Shown here in pieces: positions 63,339 through 64,000 of a DNA stretch of 64,000 bases (its first letter is position 1; every line of letters begins with the position of its first letter). Origin of the DNA: Baylisascaris procyonis (lineage: Eukaryota; Nematoda; Chromadorea; Rhabditida; Ascarididae). The position numbers were made by a program, and so were the translations under genes. The notes beneath the pieces are model-generated. The model made no database searches, was not told the origin of the DNA, and was given only the letters and a program-made list of their open reading frames with translations. The DNA is taken from positions 2,984,501 through 3,048,500 of the forward strand of contig JAZARR010000123.1 in assembly GCA_037389465.1 (NCBI GenBank), given 5' to 3'.

Positions 63339-64000
63339 TCCAGAACCCATTGATTTTTTCCAAGTTCCGGTTCCAAAACTATTTCGTATTGCAGTATGGT
63401 GCATTGTAGTGTTACTTAGTATCATGGCTTTTCGCTAAAACGCATAGAAAGATAACCAGCTGCCCCCTAAAGTTAACTTTCCAACAGCAAGAAGATATGC
63501 GAGGCCTGCAGCTCCCACGGTATTCCGCAAAAATATTTTGTAATAAAAGGTCCTCGTTCCTTTATGGTATAAATGAAACCTGCTAAAAGCGATAGCTGAA
63601 CTGGCATTAGCCTATTGCTTTTTGAATTGAGTGAATGGAACAAACACCACGCCTAATATATATTAAAAACTAGAACATAAGCAATTAATAATGAAAATAA
63701 AATTTATTCATTTCATAGATTATCAGCACATAGCAGTAATTACCATTACAGTTATTACTCTGGCCTAAGAAGCAAATCAGTACCACTCGGTGGTGTCATT
63801 TTATGCTCACGGAAACCCTCTATGAATAACCGATCACGCAGCTTCGACTATTTCATTTCTCACCTCACCTGTAGTGTGAGGAAAGAGCGTTGAGGTGATT
63901 CCACTGAGTTGAATTTTGCACTCTGAGTAAACATCGCTACAACATTCCAAATCCTTATTTAAACACTCCGACAACCAGCATGGCAACCTTTTGCCGCAAT

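Larger units (their letters stand above)
61885..64000 (+). other. Receptor 3' UTR and downstream non-coding region
   Basis: No further gene is supported. Candidate AATAAA signals lie at 62720-62725 and 62894-62899, which would give a 3' UTR of about 850-1030 bases. Beyond 63000 the sequence is unremarkable apart from a 20-base direct repeat at 63305-63338 and a slightly G+C-richer patch near 63440-63640. Confidence 0.5.

Overview
The window looks like AT-rich nuclear DNA from a nematode. It holds one well-supported multi-exon gene, whose introns use nematode-type acceptors (mostly TTTCAG), and a decayed RTE-like LINE fragment. Everything else is non-coding or unresolved. The species cannot be fixed from sequence alone; a strongylid or related worm is a guess. 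No rRNA, tRNA, CRISPR array or bacterial operon was found.

Right third (about 45.3 to 62 kb, + strand): eight exons join in frame into a 529-residue seven-transmembrane receptor of the DMSR (myosuppressin-receptor-like, FMRFamide-type peptide) family. I derived the exon borders by hand from GT/AG sites, codon phase and continuity of the receptor fold. The seven introns run from about 1 to 4.5 kb. A splice acceptor and a tiny upstream ORF sit just before the start codon. The last exon encodes a long Ser/Pro-rich cytoplasmic tail.

Left two thirds (1 to 45.3 kb): no gene can be supported with confidence. About 10.14 to 11.29 kb (- strand) is a 5'-truncated RTE-clade reverse transcriptase fragment with two frameshifts and one in-frame stop. 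Other landmarks are an (AT)n array near 13.35 kb, a coding-like but broken stretch at 16.4 to 17.5 kb, a near-perfect 75-bp foldback at 32.92 kb, a CT-rich array at 35.15 kb, and two unassigned single ORFs (12.6 kb, - strand; 40.6 kb, + strand). The long gene-poor stretch may be the upstream regulatory domain of the receptor gene, an intron of a gene whose small exons I cannot see, or repeat-rich intergenic DNA.

Functionally, the only coherent story is one neuropeptide GPCR locus. The receptor would sit in the membrane of neurons or muscle, bind an RFamide-type peptide and signal through G proteins. The LINE fragment is dead and acts only as an insertion scar.
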